From assembly GCA_900752195.1 (NCBI GenBank), contig CAADUJ010000010.1, positions 1 through 18,873 of the forward strand: a stretch of DNA of 18,873 nucleotides. Reading direction: 5' to 3'. The stretch's first letter is position 1; every line of letters starts with the position of its first letter. The notes beneath the pieces were generated by a model. It was not told the origin of the DNA. It did not search any database and saw nothing but the letters and a program-made list of their open reading frames with translations. This document shows positions 7,517 to 15,402 of the stretch, in pieces. The translations under genes and the position numbers were made by a program. The stretch is from an uncultured Negativicutes bacterium (lineage in GTDB: Bacteria; Bacillota; Negativicutes; Veillonellales; Megasphaeraceae).

Positions 7517-8413
7517 CTACATACTCTGTTCATGAAGAAAATGATAGACTGCACCGATCATACCGGCATCGTTTTGTAAATTAGCAAAGGTAATCCGCGT
7601 ATTTTCATAGATAGGTGGGATGAGTTGTTTTTCCAGTGATTTCATCAGCATAGGTCGGATATAGCGCATCTGTGCCGAAACACCACCACCAATAATGACC
7701 ATATCCGGGTTGTAGAGGTAACAAATATTAGCAATACCTGCTGCCAGGTGATCAACCATGCGTTGAATAGCAAGGTTTGCAACGGCATCACCGCTTTTTG
7801 CCTGTTTAAATATCTTCTTTCCATCTATATCCTTCGGCGATATTTGTCGTGCCCGGGCAACGTTTTCGATGAGAGCTTTCATGGAAGCAACACCTTCAAA
7901 AGAAGTTGACGAACCGATTTTCATAAAACCGATTTCACCAGCGCAATATGAGGCACCATGATAGAGTTTTCCATCAATCATGGCAGCACCACCTATACCT
8001 GTTCCTACGGTCAGGCAAAAGAGGGAACGAGACCGTTGACCAGCCCCTTTCCAGTACTCACCTAACGCCACGCAGTTAACGTCATTTTCAACGCTACACG
8101 GAAGGCCACTCATCGACGTGAGGACTTTTTTGATATTGATACCTTCATAGCCAGGAAAGTTGTTCCCTCCATATAAAATAGTACCCGATTCTGTGTCGAC
8201 AATACCAGCCGTTGCAATAGCAACACCAGCCACATCGTGAGATGACTTGTGGATATTTGCAATATCGGCAACCTTCATGAGCATGGCGTGAGGACCATTC
8301 TCCATAATTTCCGTAGGTATTTCACTACGCTCCGTCAATACTCCCTCTTCATTACAAAGGCCATACTTAATCGTCGTTCCGCCGATATCAAAGCAACTAA
8401 TCCACACGATCAT
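7517..8413 (-). CDS. ROK-family sugar kinase, zinc motif absent
   Basis: About 298 residues. The N-terminal ATP-binding phosphate loop reads FDIGGTTIKYGL, the sugar and catalytic segment is VENDVNCVALGEYWKGAG (near 110), and the second phosphate motif is TVGTGIGGA (near 137). The typical glucokinase or N-acetylmannosamine kinase would phosphorylate a hexose with ATP. Family members usually carry GEIGH followed by CxCGxxGCxE, which binds structural zinc; here the text is GEIGFMKIGSSTSFEGVAS, with both the His and all Cys replaced. The overall fold is intact, so it is probably an active zinc-free ROK kinase rather than a relic. The start is ATG at 8413 after AAGGA; an ATG two codons earlier is possible. 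It is cotranscribed with the SfsA fusion. Confidence 0.85.
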   Translation of the reverse strand: MIVWISCFDIGGTTIKYGLCNEEGVLTERSEIPTEIMENGPHAMLMKVADIANIHKSSHDVAGVAIATAGIVDTESGTILYGGNNFPGYEGINIKKVLTSMSGLPCSVENDVNCVALGEYWKGAGQRSRSLFCLTVGTGIGGAAMIDGKLYHGASYCAGEIGFMKIGSSTSFEGVASMKALIENVARARQISPKDIDGKKIFKQAKSGDAVANLAIQRMVDHLAAGIANICYLYNPDMVIIGGGVSAQMRYIRPMLMKSLEKQLIPPIYENTRITFANLQNDAGMIGAVYHFLHEQSM

Positions 8414-8439
8414 CACCATCCTTAAAAATCATTTACCTC

Positions 8440-8448
8440 ATTATATCA
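8440..8448 (-). promoter_or_regulatory. Extended -10 promoter of the ROK/SfsA operon
   Basis: On the minus strand TGA plus TATAAT (8448-8440) lies 27 bases before the ATG. No good -35 hexamer is found at the usual distance, which fits an extended -10 promoter. Confidence 0.45.
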
Positions 8449-8550
8449 CGTTTTTGTACAGACGGCTCCCTCCGGATTCACAGCCTCTTTTTCCTGTCCA
8501 CCTCCTTTAAAAACCTAGTTTCATATATGTTTACTCCCTCTGTTTTCTTC

Positions 8551-8585
8551 AAAAAAATGCACTGCAATCGTTCGTTGCAGTGCAT
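8551..8585 (-). terminator. Terminator of dapF
   Basis: A perfect 11-bp stem (ATGCACTGCAA at 8557-8567 with 8575-8585) with a 7-base loop is followed on the minus strand by seven U. It begins 10 bases after the dapF stop codon. Confidence 0.92.
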
Positions 8586-8594
8586 TCCTGGAGT

Positions 8595-9431
8595 TTATAC
8601 CAGCCATTCACCGGTAAATGTAACGGCAGCCGGACCTGTCATATATACATTTCCGTCGTCTTCGTTATAGTCTATATGAAGCGTTCCTAAATACAATTGT
8701 ACATCAACGTTCCTTCCGGTAAACCCATTCAAGAAGGACCCGACAGCACAGGCACAGGACCCTGTACCACAAGCAAGAGTAGCGCCGGCTCCACGTTCCC
8801 ACGTATGGACTTTGATTGTATGATCATCGATGAGTTCGATGAAGTTCATATTTGTCCGATTGGGAAAAGCCTTGTAGTGTTCAAATTTAGGACCTAATTC
8901 ATGTAAATCGATGGCATCTACATCATCGACATACGTCATCGTGTGAGGCACACCCATCAGGAGGCTTGTGATAGCATAGGTTTTTCCGTCGATTTCAATA
9001 GGTTCATTGACGACAGTTCCTTTAGGACCTTCCATCGGTATCTGTGACCGTTCTGTGTAAGGCTTTCCCATATTGATCGTAACGAGGCTCACTTTTCCAT
9101 CGTCACCTACGATGACGTTCGGTTTCATAATGCCTGCCAGCGTTTCCACAGTGAATTCTTTCTTGTCGATAATACCGTAGTCATAGACGTATTTTGCGAA
9201 ACAACGGATACCATTGCCACACATTTCCGCTTCACTTCCATCTGCGTTTATAATACGCATGCGCACGTCGGCTTTATCACTGGGAACGATGACGATGAGT
9301 CCGTCAGCCCCGATTCCTGTATGTGGGGCACACATAGAAACGGCCATGTTTGAAAAATCCTTCGTCGCCCCTTCTTTGTCTTCAATGAAAACAAAGTCAT
9401 TCCCTAATCCATGCATTTTAACGAATTTCAT
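8595..9431 (-). CDS. dapF: Diaminopimelate epimerase
   Basis: 278 residues from ATG at 9431 (MKFVKMHGLGNDFVFI), preceded by an AGGGGGA ribosome site; the longer frame upstream lacks homology to the family. DapF interconverts LL- and meso-diaminopimelate without a cofactor, using two Cys residues as acid and base. Both are visible: EMCGNGIRC near residue 71 and LACGTGSCA near 222. The substrate-binding segments GAGATLACGTGS and NRTNMNF are also present. The product feeds lysine and peptidoglycan, matching the diaminopimelate-binding OmpA domain found elsewhere in the window. It stands alone downstream of acn with a 103-base gap and ends at a strong terminator. It may be read from the acn transcript, since no terminator is seen in the gap. 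Confidence 0.97.
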   Translation of the reverse strand: MKFVKMHGLGNDFVFIEDKEGATKDFSNMAVSMCAPHTGIGADGLIVIVPSDKADVRMRIINADGSEAEMCGNGIRCFAKYVYDYGIIDKKEFTVETLAGIMKPNVIVGDDGKVSLVTINMGKPYTERSQIPMEGPKGTVVNEPIEIDGKTYAITSLLMGVPHTMTYVDDVDAIDLHELGPKFEHYKAFPNRTNMNFIELIDDHTIKVHTWERGAGATLACGTGSCACAVGSFLNGFTGRNVDVQLYLGTLHIDYNEDDGNVYMTGPAAVTFTGEWLV

Positions 9432-9534
9432 ACTAAATCCCCCTGTATGTTCATATGTCATAGTGGATATCACATAGTATACCACGGACGTTTCTCTTGT
9501 GGTAGAGACAAGGTCAACAGAGATTAATTATTTT

Positions 9535-11808
9535 TTACTTACGGTTAAAGTTAATGAGACAACCTGCCTTGACAATCTCTTTTTCTGTATCCGTCATGTC
9601 GGCAATATAGAGGCTGATTTCCTTTAATTCCGTACCTACGACATAGGCTTTGATGTCAGTCATATCGCCATCTATCGCGTTTTTAATATGGGGAACAAAA
9701 ATATAATCTCCAACATCAAAAGTCGGTTCACCTTTCATCTGGAACGGAATCATGCCCCAGTTCATAACATTAGAACGATACCGTTTCGTCGCATATTCTG
9801 CACAGATATTGGCAAGACCGCCGAGAACGCGCTGACAGCTGGCAGCCTGTTCTCGAGCCGACCCATCACCAGGTTTGACGCAATAGATCATGCTGCCGAT
9901 TTCCGTCGTCTCCATAGATACATCAGAGAATTTCTGCTGAATCGTAGCAAAGACATCCTTGAGCTTTGGTTCTACCGTTGCCGGGCATTTGCCTTCCAAA
10001 CGGGCTTGTTCATACGTCTGTACTTCTTTTGCCCGTCCTACGTATTCTGGATCACGACGGGATAAGGTGAATTCTGCAAGACCTAACGGATTAGATCTAA
10101 AGGAGCTCGTTTCGCCGGATGGAATCAATTCGTCTGTCGTAGTAACAGCATCCATGATTTTCGAGCACACCTTGAGGAGAATATGGTCTTGAAGAGGTTC
10201 CATTTCAGGCCAATCCTTGATGTTCGGTCCGTAAATGAGTTCTTCTTTGTCATCGCCCTTGCCAAAGCCATTATAGACACGAGCTTTATAAGCGCTGTCA
10301 TCAAAGTCATAAGGTGGAATTTCATACGCATCGGCATACGCTTCTGCCGATGTAAGGATGCCGCCGTTAATGGCTGTCGCTGCAATGGATTTAGCATCCA
10401 TGAGGGCCACTGATGCAAACTGGCCATTGCCAGGCTTGCTGCCTTCACGATTCGGGAAGTTACGTGTCGTATGGCGGATACTAAAGGTATTATTAGCAGG
10501 CGTATCGCCGGCACCAAAGCAAGGACCACAAAACGCCGTCTTAAATACAGCCCCTGCTGCAATGACATCAGCTACAGCACCTTTGCGGACAAGATCCATG
10601 TATACAGCCTGGCTCGAAGGATATACGTCGAGATTAAATATACCGTTACCACAATTCCCGCCTTTCAGGATATGGGCAGCTGCCATGACGTTGCAATAGT
10701 TGCCACCAGCACAGCCTGCAATAACACCTTGCTGTACGTGAACCTTGCCGTCAATGACTTTATCTGTGAGACTAAAGGAAATATCTTTCGTACCAATGAG
10801 TTCTTGGGCTTTCTTTTCTACATCTCTGAATATATCTGCTGCGTTGGCGTTAAATTCATCAATTTCAAACGCATTGCTGGGATGGAAAGGCAATGCAATC
10901 ATAGGTTTAATCGTCGACAAGTCCACTTCTACGACGCCGTCATAATAAGCAATGTCAGCCGGTTGTAACGGACGGTATTCTTCACCGCGTCCGTGCTGTG
11001 TCAGATATGCTTTCGTATCCTCATCGGTACACCATACGGATGAAAGGCATGTCGTTTCCGTCGTCATGACATCGACGCTATTCCGGAAATCTGTCGTCAT
11101 AGATTGTATGCCCGGTCCGACGAATTCCATAACTTTGTTCTTGACGTATCCATTTTTGAAGACAGCACCCACGATGGCAATGGCAATATCATGGGGGCCG
11201 ACGGCAGGCGACGGCTTTCCTTTCAGATATACGGCGACGACGCCAGGATAGGCAATATCATATGTATCTTGCAAGAGCTGTTTTACCAGTTCTCCGCCGC
11301 CTTCTCCCATGGCCATTGTGCCGAGGGCACCGTAGCGCGTGTGACTATCAGATCCTAAGATCATCTTGCCACAACCAGCCATCTTTTCACGCATATACTG
11401 GTGGATGACACCGATATGGGGCGGAACGTAAATGCCGCCGTATTTTTTCGCTGCCGACAACCCAAAAAGATGATCGTCTTCGTTAATCGTACCACCTACG
11501 GCACAAAGAGAATTATGACAATTCGTCAATACATAAGGCAAGGGGAATGATGTCATCCCCGATGCTTTTGCAGTCTGGATAATTCCGACAAAGGTAATAT
11601 CATGGGATGCCATAGCATCGAATTTGATACGCAGCTGTTTCATATCAGGAGCCGTATTATGGTCTTTTAAAATAGAATACGCAATCGTTCCTTTTTTTGC
11701 ATCTTCCTTTTTGATATGGGCCAGTGTTTCTACATGGGCTGCGTCGCGTTCGCTGATGAGTTGCGTTCCTCCGACGAGATACGCGCCTCCATCATAAAGT
11801 GTTATCAT
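9535..11808 (-). CDS. acn: Aconitase-family hydratase (probable aconitate hydratase)
   Basis: 757 residues, from ATG at 11808 (MITLYDGG) with an AAAGGGGG ribosome site; the frame extends 24 codons further upstream but lacks support. Aconitase converts citrate to isocitrate through a 4Fe-4S cluster. The cluster ligands are visible as GCAGGNYC near residue 363 and CGPC near 423-426, very close to the positions in mitochondrial aconitase (358, 421, 424). GSDSHTRYGALG near 150-160 carries the active-site Asp-Ser-His. The C-terminal swivelling domain carries RYRSNVMNWGMIPFQ. The layout resembles the YbhJ-like hydratase branch rather than classical AcnA or AcnB, so the substrate could in principle differ. 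Its position divergent from citrate synthase and isocitrate dehydrogenase strongly favours aconitase activity. Confidence 0.9.
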   Translation of the reverse strand: MITLYDGGAYLVGGTQLISERDAAHVETLAHIKKEDAKKGTIAYSILKDHNTAPDMKQLRIKFDAMASHDITFVGIIQTAKASGMTSFPLPYVLTNCHNSLCAVGGTINEDDHLFGLSAAKKYGGIYVPPHIGVIHQYMREKMAGCGKMILGSDSHTRYGALGTMAMGEGGGELVKQLLQDTYDIAYPGVVAVYLKGKPSPAVGPHDIAIAIVGAVFKNGYVKNKVMEFVGPGIQSMTTDFRNSVDVMTTETTCLSSVWCTDEDTKAYLTQHGRGEEYRPLQPADIAYYDGVVEVDLSTIKPMIALPFHPSNAFEIDEFNANAADIFRDVEKKAQELIGTKDISFSLTDKVIDGKVHVQQGVIAGCAGGNYCNVMAAAHILKGGNCGNGIFNLDVYPSSQAVYMDLVRKGAVADVIAAGAVFKTAFCGPCFGAGDTPANNTFSIRHTTRNFPNREGSKPGNGQFASVALMDAKSIAATAINGGILTSAEAYADAYEIPPYDFDDSAYKARVYNGFGKGDDKEELIYGPNIKDWPEMEPLQDHILLKVCSKIMDAVTTTDELIPSGETSSFRSNPLGLAEFTLSRRDPEYVGRAKEVQTYEQARLEGKCPATVEPKLKDVFATIQQKFSDVSMETTEIGSMIYCVKPGDGSAREQAASCQRVLGGLANICAEYATKRYRSNVMNWGMIPFQMKGEPTFDVGDYIFVPHIKNAIDGDMTDIKAYVVGTELKEISLYIADMTDTEKEIVKAGCLINFNRK

Positions 11809-11857
11809 CGTGTGTCCCCCTTTGTATCGTCCTCTACAAGATTGATTATACATTTGC

Positions 11858-11912
11858 TGATTCTGAATCACTGTAACCAAATTTCACTATGTGAAATTTT
11901 ATAGAGTTACAG
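11858..11912 (-). promoter_or_regulatory. Three palindromes in the acn leader (candidate operator or RNA structure)
   Basis: Three inverted repeats lie within 55 bases. TGATTC-T-GAATCA (11858-11870) is perfect. The pair 11879-11887 and 11891-11899 is a perfect 9-3-9 palindrome (AAATTTCAC, TAT, GTGAAATTT). CTGTAAC (11871-11877) and GTTACAG (11906-11912) enclose that second palindrome. The outer arm coincides with the transcription start predicted near 11910. Either a repressor binds here to block the promoter, or the transcript folds into hairpins ahead of the acn ribosome site. Which one is inference. Confidence 0.55.
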
Positions 11913-11916
11913 TATT

Positions 11917-11945
11917 ATTATATCATAATTATTCTAGCCTGAGAA
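11917..11945 (-). promoter_or_regulatory. Predicted acn promoter
   Basis: On the minus strand TTCTCA (11945-11940) and a perfect TATAAT (11922-11917) are separated by 17 bases. The predicted start of transcription is near 11910, about 100 bases before the acn ATG. Confidence 0.6.
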
Positions 11946-12000
11946 CGAGAAAAAGACTTGTTGTTTATTTCGTGTTTTCGTTTTATTTTCCTGTTTATTA

Positions 12001-12009
12001 TGCTATAAT
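12001..12009 (+). promoter_or_regulatory. Predicted extended -10 promoter of the citrate synthase operon
   Basis: TGC plus TATAAT forms a perfect extended -10; the -35 region is T-rich and poor. Transcription would start near 12016, leaving a leader of about 135 bases before the ATG at 12152. The divergent acn promoter lies about 80 bases away. Confidence 0.55.
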
Positions 12010-12021
12010 AACTTGTACGTA

Positions 12022-12110
12022 GACCGCCTTGTCGCGCGCTGACGGCGATGTGTATAATTATGAATTTTAACGAATATCTAAACTTGCTATATTTTCCCCG
12101 ATAAGGGGAG
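12022..12110 (+). promoter_or_regulatory. Leader hairpins upstream of citrate synthase
   Basis: Two short stems lie in the predicted leader. Around 12024-12048, CGCC and GGCG enclose GTC and GAC. At 12096-12108, CCCC and GGGG are separated by a five-base loop (GATAA). They are weak and not followed by a T run, so they are not terminators. A regulatory role is only a possibility. Confidence 0.3.
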
Positions 12111-12151
12111 AATATATACAAACAAAGGTATATGAGAAAGCGAGGGTCTTT

Positions 12152-13492
12152 ATGGATAAGAATATTTTCCTGGCGCAATTTTATGGTAAATCACAAAACT
12201 ACACCCAGATCCCCCGAGAATGGTTTCCCAAATTCGGAGTAAAACGGGGGCTTCGTAACGAAGACCATACTGGCGTTCTCGTCGGACTGACACGCGTCGC
12301 CGATGTCGTCGGATACAAACGCGATGAAAATGGCAACAAAGTCGATTGTGAAGGTATCCTCTATTACCGCGGCATCAATGTAAAAGATCTTATCGAACGG
12401 GAAGAATACCATGGCTTCCTTTATGAAGAAGCCTGTTTTCTCCTTCTTTTCGGCTATTTGCCGACGCGAGAAGAACTTGATGCGTTCTGTAAGGTTTTGC
12501 AAAGCGGCTATGATCTGCCTGATGAATTTCTGGAAATGAATCTTCTCCGCCTGCCTGGCAAAAATCTGATGAACAAGCTCCAACATGCCTTGATTACCTT
12601 ATACAATTACGACCCGGACCCTGATAATACCGACGTATACCAAACGTTGCGCAAAGGCCTCAATCTTATGAGCAAGTTGCCTTCTATTGCCGTATATGCC
12701 TATATGTCAAAGGTCCATTATTATAATCGTCAGAGCCTTGTCATCCATTACCCGCGTAAGGATTATTCTACAGCACAAAATATCTTATCCATGCTTCGAC
12801 CAGATGGAAAATTTACCGAAAAAGAAGCACATCTCCTCGATTTGCTCCTCTTTCTCCACGCCGATCACGGCGGTGGTACAAACTCGACCTTTACGAACCT
12901 CGTCGTCTCATCTACCAATACGGATCTGTATTCAGCCATGGCCTCGTCCGTTGCCGCTCTCAAAGGTCCTCGTCATGGTGGGGCTAATGTTAAAGTCTCT
13001 ATCATGATGGAACGCATCATCGATGCCATTGGTGTCAATGCGTCAGATGCACAAATTGAAGATGTCATCCAAAAGATACTCCACAAAAAATTCAAGAATC
13101 ATAGTGGCCTCGTCTATGGCTTTGGCCACGCCGTCTATACATTATCAGATCCGAGAGCTGAAATTATGCGCAATTTCTGCGGTATCGTAGCCAAGGAAAA
13201 AGGCCTCGACGATATGTACAATTTCTATCGCCGCTTCGAAAAAATTGCCATCAAGACATTGTCTGAAGTAAAAGGTGCCAACATGTGCAGTAACGTCGAC
13301 TATTACAGCGGCTTTGCCTATCAGATGCTCGGCATTCCCCGCGATCTCTATACGCCACTATTTGTCATCAGTCGTTTCGTCGGCTGGCTTGCTCATAATC
13401 TGGAACATAAACAATACGATGACCGTATCGTTCGTCCGGCTGCTAAATATGTCGGTGAAATATGTGAATATATACCTGTGGAGGATCGATAA
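12152..13492 (+). CDS. gltA: Citrate synthase (Si type)
   Basis: 446 residues, of the ordinary citrate synthase family rather than the Re-type enzyme some anaerobes use. The catalytic triad is visible: His in LHADHGGGTNSTF near residue 235, His in GPRHGGAN near 272, and Asp in GFGHAVYTLSDPRAE near 333. The C-terminal signature RFVGWLAHNLEH is also present. It condenses acetyl-CoA with oxaloacetate to make citrate. The start is ATG at 12152 with GAGGG 5 bases upstream. It is followed after two bases by isocitrate dehydrogenase, whose ribosome site (GGAGG) lies inside its last codons, so the two are translationally linked. Aconitase is encoded divergently. Together they supply 2-oxoglutarate, most likely for glutamate synthesis. 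A 2-methylcitrate synthase activity is possible but disfavoured by the context. Confidence 0.96.
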   Translation: MDKNIFLAQFYGKSQNYTQIPREWFPKFGVKRGLRNEDHTGVLVGLTRVADVVGYKRDENGNKVDCEGILYYRGINVKDLIEREEYHGFLYEEACFLLLFGYLPTREELDAFCKVLQSGYDLPDEFLEMNLLRLPGKNLMNKLQHALITLYNYDPDPDNTDVYQTLRKGLNLMSKLPSIAVYAYMSKVHYYNRQSLVIHYPRKDYSTAQNILSMLRPDGKFTEKEAHLLDLLLFLHADHGGGTNSTFTNLVVSSTNTDLYSAMASSVAALKGPRHGGANVKVSIMMERIIDAIGVNASDAQIEDVIQKILHKKFKNHSGLVYGFGHAVYTLSDPRAEIMRNFCGIVAKEKGLDDMYNFYRRFEKIAIKTLSEVKGANMCSNVDYYSGFAYQMLGIPRDLYTPLFVISRFVGWLAHNLEHKQYDDRIVRPAAKYVGEICEYIPVEDR

Positions 13493-13494
13493 AC

Positions 13495-14493
13495 ATGAAA
13501 ATAATTACCGTATTCAAGGGCGATGGCATCGGCCCGGAAATTACAGATGCTGTCATCACGATTTTGAAAGCTGCCAAAGCACCGCTGGAATATGAGTTTT
13601 TTAATGTAGGTGCCGCCGAATATGAACGTCATGGCGCCCTCATTCCAGAGGAAGCCTTCGCGTCTTTTGAAAAGACCCATATTCTGTTGAAATCGCCTAT
13701 TACGACACCAATTGGAAAAGGATTCCGTTCCTTGAACGTAACGTTGCGCAACAAATATGACTTGTATGCCAATATCCGTCCGGCAAAATCGAATACCGCT
13801 GTAAAGACGCCATTCCCGAATGTGGATCTCGTCACATTCCGCGAAAATACAGAAGACCTTTACATTGGTGATGAAACCCAGATAAACCCAGATGAAGTAC
13901 ACGCCATTAAGAAAATAACCCGCCATGCCAGCACGCGAATCATTCGCGATGCCTTTGCATATGCCCTTTCACATGGTCGGAAAAAGGTCACATGCGTCCA
14001 TAAAGCCAATATCTTGAAAATGAGCGACGGCATGTTCCTTTCCATCTTCAAGGATATTGCAAAAGAATATCCGCAAATTGAAAGCGACGATAAAATTGTC
14101 GACAACACGTGCATGCAGCTTGTTATGCATCCTGAAAACTTTGACGTCATGGTCATGCCGAACCTATATGGCGATATTATCTCTGATTTGACAAGCGGTC
14201 TCATCGGTGGTTTAGGTCTTCTGCCATCCATGAATATCGGTAAGGATTATGCCATGTTTGAAGCCGTTCATGGCAGTGCCCCCGATATTGCAGGAAAACA
14301 CATTGCCAACCCGACCGCCCTTCTTTGGTCAGCGTGCATGCTCCTTGAATACATCGGCGAAACGAACACGGCCACGCGCATCCGCAAGGCCGTAGACGAA
14401 GTTCTGTCAGAACATACCTGTTTGACACCTGATCTCGGTGGAACGGCAAAAACAGAAGAATATAGCGACGCTATCATAGCTAAACTTCAATAA
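13495..14493 (+). CDS. icd: Isocitrate dehydrogenase, NAD-type
   Basis: 332 residues, the short form of the isocitrate/isopropylmalate dehydrogenase family. FKGDGIGPEITDAV begins the protein; RSLNVTLRNKYDLYANIRP carries the substrate-binding Arg residues; FRENTEDLYIG is near residue 116. The cofactor loop reads HGSAPDIAGKHIANPTA near 258. An Asp-Ile at this site is typical of NAD-dependent enzymes, whereas NADP enzymes have Lys-Tyr. It oxidises and decarboxylates isocitrate to 2-oxoglutarate. It is cotranscribed with citrate synthase and ends in a strong terminator. Homoisocitrate or isopropylmalate dehydrogenase are alternatives, but the neighbours make isocitrate the clear choice. Confidence 0.94.
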   Translation: MKIITVFKGDGIGPEITDAVITILKAAKAPLEYEFFNVGAAEYERHGALIPEEAFASFEKTHILLKSPITTPIGKGFRSLNVTLRNKYDLYANIRPAKSNTAVKTPFPNVDLVTFRENTEDLYIGDETQINPDEVHAIKKITRHASTRIIRDAFAYALSHGRKKVTCVHKANILKMSDGMFLSIFKDIAKEYPQIESDDKIVDNTCMQLVMHPENFDVMVMPNLYGDIISDLTSGLIGGLGLLPSMNIGKDYAMFEAVHGSAPDIAGKHIANPTALLWSACMLLEYIGETNTATRIRKAVDEVLSEHTCLTPDLGGTAKTEEYSDAIIAKLQ

Positions 14494-14503
14494 ACTGTAA
14501 TGC

Positions 14504-14550
14504 AAAAAGCACTATAGGTGCTCCTATGAGTAACCCTATAGTGCTTTTTT
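14504..14550. terminator. Bidirectional terminator between icd and the coiled-coil gene
   Basis: A 10-bp GC-containing stem (GCACTATAGG at 14509-14518 with 14535-14544) is extended by five A on the left and six T on the right. It serves icd on the plus strand (11 bases after its stop) and the convergent coiled-coil gene on the minus strand. Confidence 0.9.
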
Positions 14551-14595
14551 GTATATACCTGGATAAGAATCTTGTTTTATAGAACGTCACCGTTC

Positions 14596-15195
14596 TCAAA
14601 ACCGATTGAACAAGCGGGAAAAGAAACCGCGTGTTTTCAGCCGTCTATTTTCTTCTTGTAGCATGCAATAGTCTGCTTTTAGTTGATTCCGTTCTTCTTC
14701 CAATGCATCCCTGTCTTTTCTGACCTGTTCCGTTGCCTCTTTTTTGACTTCCATATCTACTGAAAGTTTATCAATAGTTTCTTGTTGATGAGCGATGATT
14801 TCTTTTGATTTTTCTAATTCCTTAGAAGAGAGAAGTAATGTCTGCCGTTCTTTTAAAAGCCGCTGTGCTTCTTGTAATGCCGTATTAGTAGCTTCTTTTT
14901 CTTTAATGATTTCCTGTTGAAGCATAGTAACAGTCGTTTGCAAAGTCTTAATCTGATCGTTTAATTGATTTACTTTTTCCGATTCCGTTTCCTGAACAAC
15001 AGAAATATTAGATATACCGCGCAATGTATCGAGACGTGTCCTGGCAACTTCGTCGAATTCCCATTCCTTCGTCTTGCTTTTAGCAGCATGTTCTCCATCT
15101 ACATTGATTTCATCCATATGTTCGCGGACATATTTTAAAAATGCCTGTTTACTGTTCATATTATATCGTTTCTGTAAATCATTTGCTGTGTACAA
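14596..15195 (-). CDS. Coiled-coil protein with putative N-terminal DNA-binding domain
   Basis: 199 residues. The first 60 (MYTANDLQKRYNMNSKQAFL onward) resemble a small winged-helix or helix-turn-helix fold. Residues about 65-190 are almost entirely charged helix with heptad spacing (LNDQIKTLQTTVTMLQQEII, then LEEERNQLKADY), a long coiled coil. The protein ends in GFFSRLFNRF, a short amphipathic tail. This layout recalls DUF536-type plasmid and phage accessory proteins, but I do not recognise a specific family with certainty. The start is TTG at 15195, chosen because a perfect AGGAGG lies 9 bases upstream and no ATG is available. Its function is unknown; binding DNA while multimerising through the coiled coil is inferred. 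Confidence 0.75.
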   Translation of the reverse strand: MYTANDLQKRYNMNSKQAFLKYVREHMDEINVDGEHAAKSKTKEWEFDEVARTRLDTLRGISNISVVQETESEKVNQLNDQIKTLQTTVTMLQQEIIKEKEATNTALQEAQRLLKERQTLLLSSKELEKSKEIIAHQQETIDKLSVDMEVKKEATEQVRKDRDALEEERNQLKADYCMLQEENRRLKTRGFFSRLFNRF

Positions 15196-15243
15196 CTTGT
15201 AAATCCTCCTATAAACGTTTCTTTCTCTTATTAACTACTATAT

Positions 15244-15273
15244 AGTGTAAACCATTTTGCCTGTATGTTTCAA
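15244..15273 (-). promoter_or_regulatory. Candidate promoter of the coiled-coil gene
   Basis: On the minus strand TTGAAA (15273-15268) and TACACT (15249-15244) are separated by 18 bases, about 50 bases before the TTG start. Confidence 0.5.
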
Positions 15274-15352
15274 GAGGAGAATACCAAGAATAGACAAGCA
15301 TTCGCATAGAATTGACAAAAAAATACGATAAAAAATGAAATAGTTGACCCAT

Positions 15353-15402
15353 GATACCAATATAGCTCTATAAACATGAGTTTATAGAGCTATATTGGTA
15401 TC
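15353..15402 (-). terminator. Perfect 23-bp hairpin downstream of deoD
   Basis: Positions 15353-15375 and 15380-15402 are exact reverse complements with a 4-base loop (ATGA). The outer words ACCCAT (15347-15352) and ATGGGT (15416-15421) can extend the stem after an internal loop. It starts 25 bases after the deoD stop codon on the minus strand. No U run follows directly; the nearest is six U about 17 bases on. It may act as a terminator or a 3'-end stabiliser, or be a small repeat element. Confidence 0.5.

Noticed and set aside
9480..9504. TACCAC/GTGGTA inverted repeat between acn and dapF as a terminator
   Set aside because: The stem is only 6 bp with a 13-base loop and no U run, so it is more likely chance.
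10471..10968. Plus-strand 165-codon frame antisense to acn
   Set aside because: It lies wholly inside a well-supported aconitase gene, has no ribosome site and no recognisable protein character.
11863..11878. CAGTGA word in the acn leader, recalling an iron-responsive element loop
   Set aside because: The flanking five bases (GGTTA and TTCAG on the minus strand) do not pair, so no such stem-loop forms.
11918..12178. Minus-strand 86-codon frame across the divergent acn/citrate synthase region
   Set aside because: It covers both predicted promoters, has no ribosome site and overlaps the citrate synthase start.
13393..13926. Minus-strand 177-codon frame antisense to citrate synthase and icd
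   Set aside because: It spans the junction of two well-supported genes on the other strand; its openness follows from their codon bias.
15312..15317. Consensus TTGACA on the plus strand
   Set aside because: No good -10 follows at 16-18 bases and no plus-strand gene lies downstream.
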